A stretch of 64,000 nt of DNA from Rostratula benghalensis (Eukaryota > Chordata > Aves > Charadriiformes > Rostratulidae), in the NCBI GenBank assembly GCA_013399305.1, contig VXAI01000177.1:1051717-1115716 (forward strand), written 5' to 3'. Under the pieces are notes generated by a model. The model ran no database searches. It saw nothing but the letters and a program-made list of their open reading frames with translations, and had not been told where the DNA came from. Within the stretch, counting starts at the first letter, position 1, and each line of letters opens with the position of its first letter. Positions 52,237 through 63,880 of the stretch are shown one piece after another. The position numbers were made by a program, and so were the translations under genes.

Positions 52237-54649
52237 CAGATTTCATACACACCAAATGGTACTTACACAAACTGCACAACAACCCATTAACAACTCCTCA
52301 GGTACATAGTTGTTAATTGCCATTCTGTTAAGAAAGTGCACAGAATTACTGATGGGGAGCATGTTGTACCATGCACCATTTCTTCCTATATTATGGACTG
52401 CAGGACCGACTGAATTTAATGACAATGAGAAATTATATATTCTTGCATGTAGTGGAAATGTGGCATTTTTAACTTCCAAAAACCACACCATTGGATTTGT
52501 TTGTGTCACTGCCACATAGTATCAGAAAATAAACTGTTGAATAAAATTAGTCACAAAAGGGATGTTATAGATTCAGACTGATGGTTATAATGGAGAATTT
52601 TTCAGTCTTGAGTTTAACTGCACTCTTTGACTTCTGGGTTTCAGCTACGAAGTAATGGTGCTAACTACTTCAGGAATGTGATTGTGTTTCCTTTTAATTT
52701 GTGCTTTGCAGACTCTTCCCTGCACGTGTAGTCTGAATGTACAAGTAATGTTCATGTTAAACAAAGTGGCAGGTAGAATATATAATGTGATTATTTTAAC
52801 AAGCCTGCTAAAGCTAGGAAAATTCTGATTGAGTTCAGCAGGAAACAAAGCAGAATTGCTAACAGCATAAAAAGAAATGCAGGAAATTGCCAGTCAAAGG
52901 GAGGCATAACATACTGAAAAAAACCAGCAACACATTTGTGCTGAGACAAGTGTGAGACTGACACAGCCCAGAGATACTTCTAATAGAGCTTTGATTTGGG
53001 CTCCTTTCTAAACCATTCAGTGATTTGTGGAACTAAAAATGGAGTTTAGCTGGGGCACACAGGATACTTGTGGTCACTCATGGAGGGAGAATACAAATTG
53101 GAGAGACAGCCAGGAGCAATAAATAGAAGTAGAAGCACTTCTAGCCCTACAAATGATCATATGGAGTATTAAAATACACATTATAGATAGGGCTAGCACA
53201 ACTGAAACCTTTTATAACCAAGATTTTTTAAAACTCTGGTGGGAAGACATAGCTTGAGACATTTCAAAGGGATCTGTGTTCAAAAGTTAAGACACTCACT
53301 ATACTTTGTAGATTGGATCCCCTTCAAATTTGATCACTAAAACTGAAGCACCAGATGGCTTAATCACTGACAAGCTTCTCTGTATCTGTCTGGTTTTTAT
53401 GAGGTTCCTCGCAAACGAACAAAGGGCTTGGATTGATTATCCCCAGCCTCTCAGAGTTTGGATTTGGACTTCCCTCTCTGAACAATTAATTGAATACGAT
53501 TTCAAGTTGTTTCTAAATATGAATTCACAGAAGATTACTTTTCCACTGAGCTGAAAAGGAAGTTGGTCTATTGCCATGTAATTATTACTCAAGAAAGCAC
53601 TGTACAGCTACTTTTTAGTTAGCCTTTTTCTTTAAAATATTTTAATTAAAAATTTCAGAACTAAGGCAAGACAGAAGTATTGACATAGTCTTATTTATTT
53701 CTGGTTGTGAATTCAATGCAGTTTTTAATTAATTAGGTTTCTGTTTGGCAAGGCTTCAGAGATGCTTCTATGCTTACCAGTTATCTTCAAAACTAGGGCA
53801 TTATTGCAAAATACCTAAATATTTACAGTAAATTAATCAAATAATCAGATTTTCTTACTAGCTTACCTGTCCTGGAGAGGAAGTAAATTTTCTGAACCAG
53901 CAGAATCCCCTCAGCATGAAATTAATCTGTAAAATGAGTAAACAGGTCTAAAAGCATAAACAATGATTTTCCATGGTTCAAAGAGTGAACCTCCTGGATA
54001 CTTCCATAATTTAGATTACTTTCTGAATCTTACATCACAATATTATTAATGACAAAGAGTGAACATAAGGGCTTTTCAGATTTTTCTTAGGACCTTGATT
54101 TTTCATAACATGTAAATGATAATAGAAATGAGATAAAAATTACTGTCTGCTTTGTGTCAATGATTTCCCCACAATCCCTTCCAAGTGTCTACATCTCTCT
54201 CTGCTCTAGAGGTGAAACACATTGAACCAACAGTTTAAAATGTCTTTCCTAGTAACTGACTTTTTACACATTTTGTCCTCTACTCAATGTGATTGTGCCT
54301 GACTGAGTCCCATTCCAAGGAGAAAGAACCATTTCACTTGTCCTGTAGACTGGAATATTTTATTTCCATGAAATGGGGTCTGTCAAGAGTACTGTTTGCA
54401 TTAAAAAAGTTTAGAGTAACTCAAACCTTTAAAAAGTAAATTACTATATCTTTGCTTATAATACACTACAAAATATAGATGTTATGAGACTGAAAGTGTT
54501 TCTCAAAGTTTGGAAAGTGCTTCAAGCAAGGATGATCCTCTGGCTTCTTACTAACATGTAACGTGTCAAAAACACTTCTTAATTACCATTAGCTTTGTTA
54601 AAACTAAATAGTATTAGTGGACTTATACAGTAATTAGCATTATAGTATA

Positions 54650-54663
54650 CAGTACTAGTACTG
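54650..54663. repeat. 14-bp perfect palindrome
   Basis: CAGTACTAGTACTG is its own reverse complement. The symmetry does not extend outward, and no transposon terminus is associated. Confidence 0.8.
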
Positions 54664-56180
54664 CATTTCTAAGGGTTTTATGCTCTTGTATAAGACATTA
54701 CCTAGTTTATATTCTGCCCCTCTTTTAATAAAGCCAAGCTTTTGTGTAGTTTTGCTTAGTATTTCAGAAATTTAGTGACTAAATTGGACTCTATATAATC
54801 TCCTGATTCCTGTGAGAGAATTACTCATTGCTGCCATCACAAGATCACCAGTCTGATGCCAGACACATTCATAAAATTAAAAATGCCTGTTAGTCCAACT
54901 CAACCTAGCTGCCAAATAATAAAAGTATTAGAGTAGCATTGTGCCTCTGTCAGCCTGTGTTGACGTCTGTATAATTATGCATATTTTGTTTTTAAAGGCA
55001 GCTTTTTACAGCTAAATTGATTACTTGGCTACTCTTGCAGTTTGGATTGCCCAGTGCTTGTTCAGTTCCGTACTATTTTCCTTCGAGATTAACTATTCTT
55101 CACATAGTGAAGAGTACAAAAATTACCTCTATAGGAAGCATGATGCCCACGCATGGAAACTGCTGTCAAGGTGCAGTATTTTCATGAAGATCAGTTGAGG
55201 TACAACAAGTGCCATAGGAGAAGTTAAACTTTTCATAGTAACACAATTCATTATCATTATACGCAAACCTTCAAATCAGCTTGAGAAGTTAAGCCTTAAT
55301 GTCATTTTGTGATAGTAAACTGAGGAAAAATAGTACAACTTAGCATTTTAAAAGGTTTTCCCTTGTTGCCAGGTGTTGTCAGAAATTCTTTACAGCCCAA
55401 GCCAATAAGTTTTCCTGGCAGCCCTTCAGTGTTCCCCTAGTTACTCTAAGTAGTTGCTCTGTGTTGTCTGTGTATCTGCTGCCATGTATGTAGTCTCATG
55501 CCAACACTCTGTTCCCTCTTTGCCTCACACAAGATGATACTTAGGTTCCAAGTTGGTCTCTGCCCACCACTGTGTCTTACTGCACCTTTTAATCCTTTCT
55601 GGGCAAGATGAGAATTCTAATTTGCCACTGACTGCAGCAATGACCTAAGTTTAAACAAGTCTTAAACAGAGCTAAATTGATGGTAACCACATAATACCAC
55701 GTTACACAGAAGAAGATGTTGGAGAAATAATAAGGACAGGTCTTTAATGAAGCTTAGGTTTGCAGGTTTGGTTTCATATTGTGTTGAGAGGCATTGCTAG
55801 ACCCTGGTAACAGAGCAGATCAGAGGTACAGAGTGACAGCCAAGTATTTTCATCAGATTCCAGTTGTGCTGGGGATGGAAGGAGCTAGTAGACCCCAGTA
55901 CTGTGGAACTTCTTTCTGCCTCATATCCATTATTGCATTCAGCTAAGTAATTTTCTCCTAAATAAATTTCAAAGTAATTCTGCAACCCACCAAGGACCTA
56001 TAAACACTTCTTTTACTGTACCCTGTAGTTTCCTTACATCCCCAAGACCCTAAACTTAGTCCTGCTTTGAGGTCTAGTCCAGTCATCCATAAATATGAAA
56101 AGCAAACATAAGAAGGCATAAATTTTGACATCTAGCCTTCATTTAGTCTGGAATACTTCTTTAACTTTTTTTAGATAACT

Positions 56181-56278
56181 CATTTTTTTCCCCCCACATT
56201 CAACCCTACCCATAATTATAAAACAGGTCCATTTTTTTCCCCCCACATTCAACCCTACCCATAATTATAAAACAGGTC
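56181..56278. repeat. Perfect 49-bp tandem duplication
   Basis: Copy one (56181-56229) and copy two (56230-56278) are identical over 49 bp, with two further matching bases (CA) after copy two. Each unit begins CATTTTTTTCCCCCC and ends AACAGGTC. The complete identity, including homopolymer lengths, points to a very recent duplication or an assembly artefact. Confidence 0.97.
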
Positions 56279-56280
56279 CA

Positions 56281-58161
56281 AAAACTGTTCCATCAGCATT
56301 TATCTGCCAAGTCCCAGTATCATTTTAGCACAAAACCAGCATGGCAGTTTGACAAGCTTGAGCTCTTATGGCTTTATGTCTCAATTGCATTTTATGCATC
56401 CAAAGTATTATATCACTGACTTAATTTACCTTTTTTCGTGTTCTGTTTTTCAAAATAACAAGTAGATAGATATATGTTACTGTTAAAAAAGGTTCTTTAA
56501 TATAAATGATCAATGACTGAAACGTTTTCCATTTGAGATACTGTAAGATTTTTTACTCTATGCTACTGCAAATTTTTGGAAAATCAGAAGTAATTTTATC
56601 CCAAACAAAGTTAAAATTTACAATTCCAGTATTCCTGTAAATACGTATTTAAAAGCACCCAGCACTGGAAATAAGCTGCTTTAAACTCTGCAGGAGGGAA
56701 TTAGCTTTAAAATTGTTTTGAAACACTGTTTTAATGTAATGTTTATGAAGTATATTTTGTGAAATTATAAGGGAAGTTTTGCATAGCACAGGTTTTGGAT
56801 GCTCAGTGCTGGCTGTTCCAAACATCTGACTGATAAGGTTTTATATTCACTACATTTTGGGTACCTAGGATACTGCAAACAGTTTACAAAATGGCAGATA
56901 ATGTTTTACAATGCTGTAAAAAAACCCTTAGACTACCAGATGCAAGAATGGTAAGACATACTTTCTGGTAGAAGGCAGTGTGACATATCATTCTTCTGAA
57001 TCAAGCATTCCAGCAGAAATAAGATGGTGATGTTGCAAATCTGCACCTCTGTTTGCCTGCAACGAATTTTAAGTGCCAAAATTTGTAACAAAACTTCAGT
57101 CTTTTATATGGATCTCAATTTCCTATGGCCATTGCTGGAGACAAGAGACATAACTTCATGGATTTTTGATTTATCACAGTCTGTTCTTTCCAGATTCACA
57201 GTACCGTGAATGAAATAGCTAGAGATCAAATCTCTAAACATTATTTTTTCTAGTACATCAAAGGTGTTATTTGTGGAAGGGTCTGAGTTCATGTCTGGTA
57301 AGAGCGCAAGACCCATAGACATATAATGGCCATGCAGATTATCTTGAATATATTTCAGTTGAAAAGTTCAAGTTCTCTGTGTACATTTTCCTACCTACAC
57401 TGATGCAGAAAACTGAGGATTTTTATTCCCTGTAAGTTTATTAGAAACTTGTATTCCTTTTAAATGCTTATAAAAATAATCAGAAATCTTGTATGGACGT
57501 TAAGGTTCTATGTTCCCTCTTGATTGCCATTCTTTCCTGGGCATACTGTCCTTAACTTAAGAAGGCAGAGGTTGAAGACACTCTGTTAAGTTTGCGCAAA
57601 TTGTTGAAAATAATTTCTGATTATAGTTTTCAATCATTGTACCTCTTTTTGAAATTTTACATTCTCCCATCATCCTGCTTTTAATCTGCAAAAATTCTGC
57701 AGTGATTGCTGAGTATATTTAAGTGTCCTTCATATGCTCAACAAAGATGTGTGAGGATTTGAAATCAGGTCCTTTAAAGCAGCTGCCTAATTCCTCAGCA
57801 CTGAAGTACTGAGCAGCACAGAACCAAAACCCATTTGTGGGTTTCAGCTGTGATCTACTGAAAGGGCTAAGCATGAAAAATTACAAACTTTGGAAAAAAT
57901 TTTTTTTAGCATATGGTATACAAGGTGAGGCTGGAAATTTCCTAAAAGTGAGTCATGCTTTTAATATTCTCAGAAAACAAAAATTGTTAAGGGATTTTAC
58001 TTAATGATACCCACCAATAAAGGCAAAAAAGCCATCCCGCCCAGTCTGAAATCCAAAGGATTACTACCTCATCCCATAACAGCAAACAGTCATTTGAAAC
58101 CAGGTCTTACCCTGCAAACAGTTTCACAATGTTCACAGTAGAGAGTAGAGAGAACAATATC
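56281..58161. other. Unique AT-rich non-coding DNA
   Basis: No gene or repeat is recognised. The open frames are short, overlap on opposite strands and have no domain. Confidence 0.65.
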
Positions 58162-58327
58162 TTGCCCAGGGAGGTGCTTGAGTGCCCATCCCTGAATGTG
58201 TTAAAGAGTTGTTGAGATGTGGTGTTGTGAGATATGGTGTAGGGGAGGAATTTGTAGAGTAGGGCTGATTGTTGGACTCGATGATCCCAAGGGTCTCTTC
58301 TAACCTGAATGATTCTATGATTCTATG
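58162..58327 (+). mobile_element. 5'-truncated CR1 LINE, 3' end with tail repeats
   Basis: The sequence follows a CR1 3' end on the plus strand. TTGCCCAGGGAGGTG comes first, then CCCATCCCTGAATGTGTT (near the end of the reverse-transcriptase ORF), the conserved GGACTCGATGATCCCAAGGG, and two tandem copies of the CR1 tail unit ATTCTATG (58312-58319 and 58320-58327). The remnant is about 166 bp. The intact tail and clear consensus words make this the most secure CR1 call in the window. Confidence 0.95.
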
Positions 58328-59664
58328 ACTTTATAATCTGCTATGAGAGTGACTTGCCCCACCAATTGACACCTATTGACCAACTGACAGATCTTTAAGT
58401 TGAACACCATTGTTAGGATAGAAAAAGAGAGAAAAAGGAAAAGTATAAAGAAATATTCTAATAAATAAATAAATATGATGTTGCAGTATTGCATAGTTAG
58501 CAATTCCGTACTGAATGGGATGCAGCTTCAAGAATCCTCAATCCTTTCTAATTCTTTCCTAATCTTGATGTAACAGAAGCAGTGGGAGTACGACTAATGG
58601 AATCAGAGTATGGATATTAATTCTCCTTTTGTAATTTCCTGTTTAATTGGTATTCAGGAGACTACTGCTGTGTACAAGAGAGGAAATGAGACTTCAACAA
58701 GATATAAAACAAACAAACATGTTTTTTTAAAATATTAAGTAGCTCATAAGAATGAAGAACTTCCCAAACCTGAGTGATTTTTTTATCTCTATTAGAAATG
58801 TGTTAGATTTTCATCATTTCAGGACAAAGAACTTTCTTTTATGTATTTTATGTGTGTCCTTGCCAGTTTCCGAAACACCAGAAAACCATCTACAGAATTT
58901 TTCCTCCTTTTTATTCTCCCTACTATTCTCCAACAAGCCTAATGACCCTCCTAGCAATACATACTCTAAATCTTCCTTCTCCATCAGTTTACTGTTCCCT
59001 CTAGGAGTCAATAGATATATTCTAAATTTGCCACAGTTAAGACAGCTACCATGGAATGCGTCAAATAGGAGTAATTCTGTGATCTTTCTTCTACACTTTT
59101 GTCCCTAATGATTACATATCATCTAGTTATGTAATCTAATGATTACATATCATCATGAGCACTTTTGCCTCATCCAGCTAGCAGCTGGGGGTAGGCACTC
59201 AGGAGAAAATTAGCAAGACAAAGGAACCTCTGATCAATCATAGCTTCACATTTCCTTTTCTTCTTAGAATATTTGAGATCGGACAAACAGAAGATAATGG
59301 TCACAATAATAAGGGTCATCGGAGATAAACGGACTCTGTGGAGGCCTTGAACTGCTAGGAAGAGGGGAAACTGCGGATTTCAGAGACAGGCCAATATGAT
59401 TTTTGTGAAGCTGGAGATGACAGACCACTGGAGGCACCAGAAGCTGCTCTGGATTTCTCAGTTACATTCCATTTCTGGTGTTTCTGCTCCCATATCCCAG
59501 GAGTTGGAATACTGACAGCAAATTATCCCCTCGGGTGTTGGCTCTTCTTGACAAACTGGCAACATCAGTGACATCATCAGGTTGTCCACACTGCTGACAG
59601 CAGTCTGGTCCACATTCTGGAGCTCCCAGAGAAGACACAACACATTTGGTCAGGGACGGTCCTG
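58328..59664. other. Unique DNA between CR1 copies
   Basis: No gene is recognised. A 118-codon frame (58752-59108) has no domain. A short AAAT microsatellite lies at 58460-58475, and a 31-bp partial tandem duplication is listed separately. The GC content rises somewhat after 59.27 kb, ahead of the next CR1 piece, but I cannot assign 59.27-59.66 kb to CR1. Confidence 0.55.
59105..59154. repeat. Direct repeat, 19 bp at 31-bp spacing
   Basis: CTAATGATTACATATCATC occurs at 59105-59123 and again, identically, at 59136-59154, a partial tandem duplication of a 31-bp unit. Confidence 0.95.
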
Positions 59665-60120
59665 TTGCCTGGACATGAGCCAGCTATGTGCACTTGTAGG
59701 CCAAAAAGCTGACAGTATCAAAAGAAGTGTGGGATGCATCAAAAGAAGCATAGCCAGCAGGTTGAGGAAAGTGATTCTGCCCCTCTACTTTGTACTGATG
59801 AGACCTCACCTGGAGTACTGCATCTAGTTCTGGGGCCCTAAGTCCAAGAAACACATGGACCTGTTAGAGGCATCCAGGGGAGGGCCACAAAAATGATCAG
59901 CACACCTCTTCTATAAGGACAGGCTGAAAGAGTTGGGATTGTTTAGCTTGGAGAAGAGAAAGCTCTGAGAAGGCATTTCAGTACTTAAAGCAGGCTTGTA
60001 AGAAAGATGGGGACAAACCTTTTAGTAGAGCCTGTAGTGACAGGACAGCAGGTAATGATTTTAAACTAAAAGAGGCAAGATTCAGAATAGATATAAGGGG
60101 CAGATTTGTTTTTACAATGA
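59665..60120 (+). mobile_element. CR1 LINE fragment: end of reverse-transcriptase ORF
   Basis: This is the longest CR1 piece, about 455 bp in plus orientation. It corresponds to the C-terminal part of CR1 ORF2, after the reverse-transcriptase core. One frame gives CIKRSIAS, VILPLY and RPHLEYC, hallmarks of the CR1 ORF2 end. The frame breaks at a TAG (59825-59827) where consensus CR1 encodes Gln before Leu-Trp-Gly-Pro, and some later consensus codons are deleted near 59.9 kb. The DNA then follows CR1 through GACAGGCTGAAAGAGTTGGG, CTTGGAGAAGAGAAAG and GTAATGATTTTAAACTAAAA, stopping abruptly at TTTTTACAATGA. The final part of the CR1 3' end is missing here. The copy is dead. Confidence 0.93.
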
Positions 60121-60237
60121 ATCATAGAATGGTTTGGGCTGGAAGAGACCTTAAAGATCATCTAGTTCCAATCCCATGAGAGGGACACCTTCCACTAGAC
60201 CAGGTTACTCAAATCCCCATCCAGCATGGCCTTGGAC
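60121..60237 (-). mobile_element. CR1 LINE 3' end, opposite orientation to its neighbour
   Basis: Starting at the base after the previous fragment stops, the plus strand reads ATCATAGAATGGTTTGGGCT, the reverse complement of a CR1 tail. AGACCTTAAAGATCATCTAG, GGACACCTTCCACTAGACCA and a CATCCAGCATGGCCTTGGA end follow. This is about 117 bp of the minus-strand 3' end and is close to consensus. It covers the very part of CR1 that the upstream plus-strand fragment lacks, less an estimated 70 bp. Confidence 0.93.
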
Positions 60238-60443
60238 AGACATTATCTGCATGGGCATAATACGATGAAATGGCTTTGCCAAGGTGACTTTTCTCAGATT
60301 CACATAGGTAACAGAGATATTGATAGGTAACACAGATACATAAGAATTGAAGGAAGTTTTACTTTAAATAAACCTGAAGAATCATTTAAAGAATCAGCTG
60401 CTTGAGCACATTTCTTCTCATGTTCTAGAAGTGTTTGACTAAT

Positions 60444-60531
60444 ATACTGTTTTATATCACGGACCCTAGAGCCTGAACTGGTATAGAATATGCTGTTCTA
60501 TATCATGGACCTTAGGACCTGAAGTGGCATT
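60444..60531. repeat. Imperfect 46-bp tandem duplication
   Basis: A unit starting ATACTGTTTTATATCACGGA (60444) is repeated 46 bp later as ATGCTGTTCTATATCATGGA (60490). About eight differences in 41 aligned bases suggest an old duplication. Confidence 0.85.
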
Positions 60532-61606
60532 GACTCCTTTTCTTTAATTTGAGTTATATAATTTCCATCATGTGGAAGAATTGGTTCTTGATATACATTT
60601 GACTAACAACTGAAAGAAGATTTTTACCTTTATTTCATCCTGATTTAAAATATCTGTATGTCTACTCTTTGATAAAATCGTGTACACAGTTTCAAGGACT
60701 GTATCAACACCGTTCCACCAAAGCAGGTGTTATCAAATTATCAAATGCCAAGACCTTTTTGACCAAGACGTGAAAGATTTAGTATAAAATTAAAAAAAAA
60801 AGCTTAATTCAGTCTCAAGGTTCAGCTGAAACATAAAGCATCTAATTGTATTTGAAATCCCAAAGGCCTGAAACCCCATTTTCTATCAAGATTTCTCAGA
60901 TTGTTTTGCAGACTCATGAGATCTGAACCTTCCTGTTTTCCTTCCCATTGCCCTCAGGAGCAGCTCAGTAGGACCATGTATTTGTCATAAGTGTTTTTCT
61001 TTTTTCCTTTTCTACAAAAGAAAAGGAGAAATAAAGAAACTACATTTATTTTGTGCCAACTGTAGCAACACTGAATACCTTTGTAATCTAAAGCACTTTC
61101 TTCCATGTGTGAAAACAGTTTATAGCAACTCCCTGTAGCTAACAGCAGTCAAGCATTGGAACAAAATATTAAATAATGGTATCTCTTTGTGGAATATGAA
61201 GGCCTTTCTTCAGTCCACAGAGCTGCCACTACTGTACCTGTCACAGTCTGTCTCCCATACACAACACATCAGCAGAGCTGTCAAAATGGACTTGCAGTTG
61301 CAAGAAGTGATTTATTTTCCTCTTAATGAAGAAAAGAACAAAAATTCTATTACAGAACCCCAAACTGGGGAACACAAAAAGGAACCCTGAGTTACATGAG
61401 CTGTGTTTTTCCATGATTGCATTCCAGCCACTGCAGGGAATCACCATGTGGTGCCGGAGGCTATGCTCCTTTGGAGGACTCAGTAGCAGGGCAGGGAAAT
61501 GTGTTGACTTCTTGTGCAACCTGGCATTTTCTAGGTTGTTCTGAGAAAGCAAGTCCCACCACTATCTTGACAGATGGTAATCAACTAACGTAAAGACAGC
61601 ACTTTT

Positions 61607-61622
61607 TGTGTGTGTGTGTGTG
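61607..61622. repeat. (TG)8 microsatellite
   Basis: There are eight uninterrupted TG units, preceded by T4. Confidence 0.95.
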
Positions 61623-63828
61623 TTCTCTTTACTTCTTCACTACTCTGTGTTGAAAAGAAAGTGGGGTGGTAAAGGCACCAAGTAAGTTACTATAGAGTGT
61701 AGAAGTATCAGCCTTGGTAAATCAACTACTTGTCAGCTAGATTTCCCATTAGATACCTCCTGAGCAACTGAGAGGCAAAAGTGGCATCCAGCTGGCTACA
61801 GGAAAATGCTGAAAATAGCTTGATTTATGCTTCCCTGTCTTATATGCCAAATGAAGACTGTCTGAGCTAGATTTCAGAATCTGTCCTGTTATGGAAGGGA
61901 ACTGTCAGCTATGGTTCCTGAAATGCTTTTAAAGTGTTTTACGAATAGATTTAATCTAATGCCAGACAGTGTTTACAATGACAAACTGCATGTGAAGATT
62001 TGACCTGTTTCACAATGGTCACAATCGATGACTATGATGCTCCTGTGGAGTTCCCTTAAGTTTTGCTTCTCACATGAATCTGATTGCCAAACTCAGAAGT
62101 TTCACTAAGAAAGCCTTCTTGCTATGAAAGCTTAGCTAAAAGTCATCAGAACATCATCTACATTTATCAGAACAGAAGAAATGATTACTGATAGTTCCCA
62201 TTCTTCTGTGAAGTCAGCAAGAAAAATGGAGTTTAATATACAAAAGTGCGGTGTTACCATTTTCTAGGAAGCAGAAAGAAGTGTTGTATATAGCCCTGAT
62301 ATAACAGAGAACTGCCAGTAAATAATTTCATTGTTTTTATTGAGTTTCAAGGTGCTGTTAATTGCTTTACTAAGATAGTCAAACAAATCATAATGACCAA
62401 TATATTCACCTAATTGTGTCTCATATGTTACTCGAGAAATATTTGGAAGGAGATCCTGAAATTCAACAGTGCTGTTTTTTTCTAAATAATTGACATAATA
62501 ATTTTACTGAAACTTCCTATTCCATGATTTAGTACAAGTATCTCAGAATTCTCTGCATTTTGTTATAGTTCAGAGTGAGACTTCATTAAGATGCTGAATG
62601 TTCTGGAAGATGTTGATTTTTTTTTTTCTCTGGTGAAATTTTTGACCAGGTTTTTCATTATTCAGTTGTTTTCTTCTGCCTAGAAGTAAATGTGATTTTT
62701 TCTCAGACAAAACTGACATGCCTCCAAGAAATAGTATTAAAAGGAATCCCAAAGATTCAGAAGGCATTTAAGAAGTGAGAAAAACTTTTATTTTATCATT
62801 ACAATAATTTATATTAAATGGATAGCCTATAGTTGCTAGGAGGCTGGAGATTGTCAGTAGGGACTGCTATGTCAAATGAAAGGTATCAGAAAACAAGGAT
62901 ACATCAACATGGCTGACTAAGATGTCCACAGGATGTATTACAGCACTGAGTGCTGCGATTATCCACAAACTTTCAATGTTAGTTCACTCCCTGGCTCTGT
63001 TCTAAGCCATTCAAATGGGGTCCTTCAGAGGTAAATCTGTTCCAGGGGTGGTGAACACTAAAGCAGCCCCCAACAATAGGTTTAGCACTCCCTGTCACTT
63101 GGCTTTAGCAAGTGATCAGTGCTGATCAGTGCTTGTCCCCCTTTTTATTTAGTAATATTGACATAACAAAAGGTTTAGAGCTGTCCTAAGGTAAGTCATC
63201 AGTGTTCTTGATTTTCACTTAGCCTTGGCCTTTGCCCCACTGTACAAGCTTGCTCCTGCATCTTTTTTATAACACTTTTAGATGTACTGGTGAGAAATGC
63301 TGTGTAAATGTTAAATGGGGATTAATTGCTATTATTACAGACATTACAAGGTTAGCTTGCCGGAGGTGTTCACTGAGAGGGCTCTAATCAAAAGTAATGA
63401 GAGATCTGTGGGAAACAGCATTGATTCCTGCGGAGTGCAATACTGCTGAACTAAAAAGACTTTATTTTTCCCCTCCAAAAAAACTAATTGCTTTGTGTTG
63501 TTGTTTAACATCCTGTAATTTTGGTAGTTGGGAAGAAGTAACTTGTTCCTTTTGGATTGTTTTGTAGCATATTGACTTCTTAGCCTGAGCTTCCTGTGTG
63601 TAAATTAACATAATTTACATCATGCATAGCTGGAGTTTCACATGCCTATACTGTGAGGAGGCTAGCATCCCAACTCCAGAATACTACAGCGTGAATGCAT
63701 TTATTGACTTTGCAGTATCACATGCCAGCACCTTCTCATGAATTAAACTGGAATCGAATTCCAAATGGTAAACAATGAAAAAGCTTAAGATCCACCCTTG
63801 CATTTTATAAAATTGCAATTCTGACATC

Positions 63829-63880
63829 ATCTGGAGAAAGATCTGGAGATCTCTGGAGATCTTTGGAGATCTGGAGAAAG
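63829..63880. repeat. ATCT(nn)GGAG mini-array, five units
   Basis: Five consecutive units follow ATCT, an optional two bases, then GGAG. The first and last are both ATCTGGAGAAAG (63829-63840 and 63869-63880); the inner units are 8, 10 and 10 bp. The array contains several AGATCT palindromes. It is a small, impure minisatellite. Confidence 0.9.

Larger units (their letters stand above)
45243..56180. other. Unique AT-rich non-coding DNA
   Basis: Eleven kilobases hold no supported gene and no recognisable mobile element. Open frames are under 115 codons. One at 51022-51267 (81 codons) is unusually rich in Lys and Arg, but purine-rich DNA explains that. A T-rich run lies at 46328-46350. Confidence 0.6.

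Noticed and set aside
58752..59108. 118-codon plus-strand open frame
   Set aside because: Composition is dominated by Phe, Leu, Ser and Asn, as expected from T-rich DNA; no domain is seen.
59665..60237. Twin-priming 5' inversion as explanation of the CR1 pair
   Set aside because: Twin priming leaves the inverted piece on the 5' side with the tail at the outer end. Here the tail is at the junction, so the geometry does not fit.
61241..61552. 103-codon minus-strand open frame
   Set aside because: It overlaps plus-strand frames of similar length and shows no domain.
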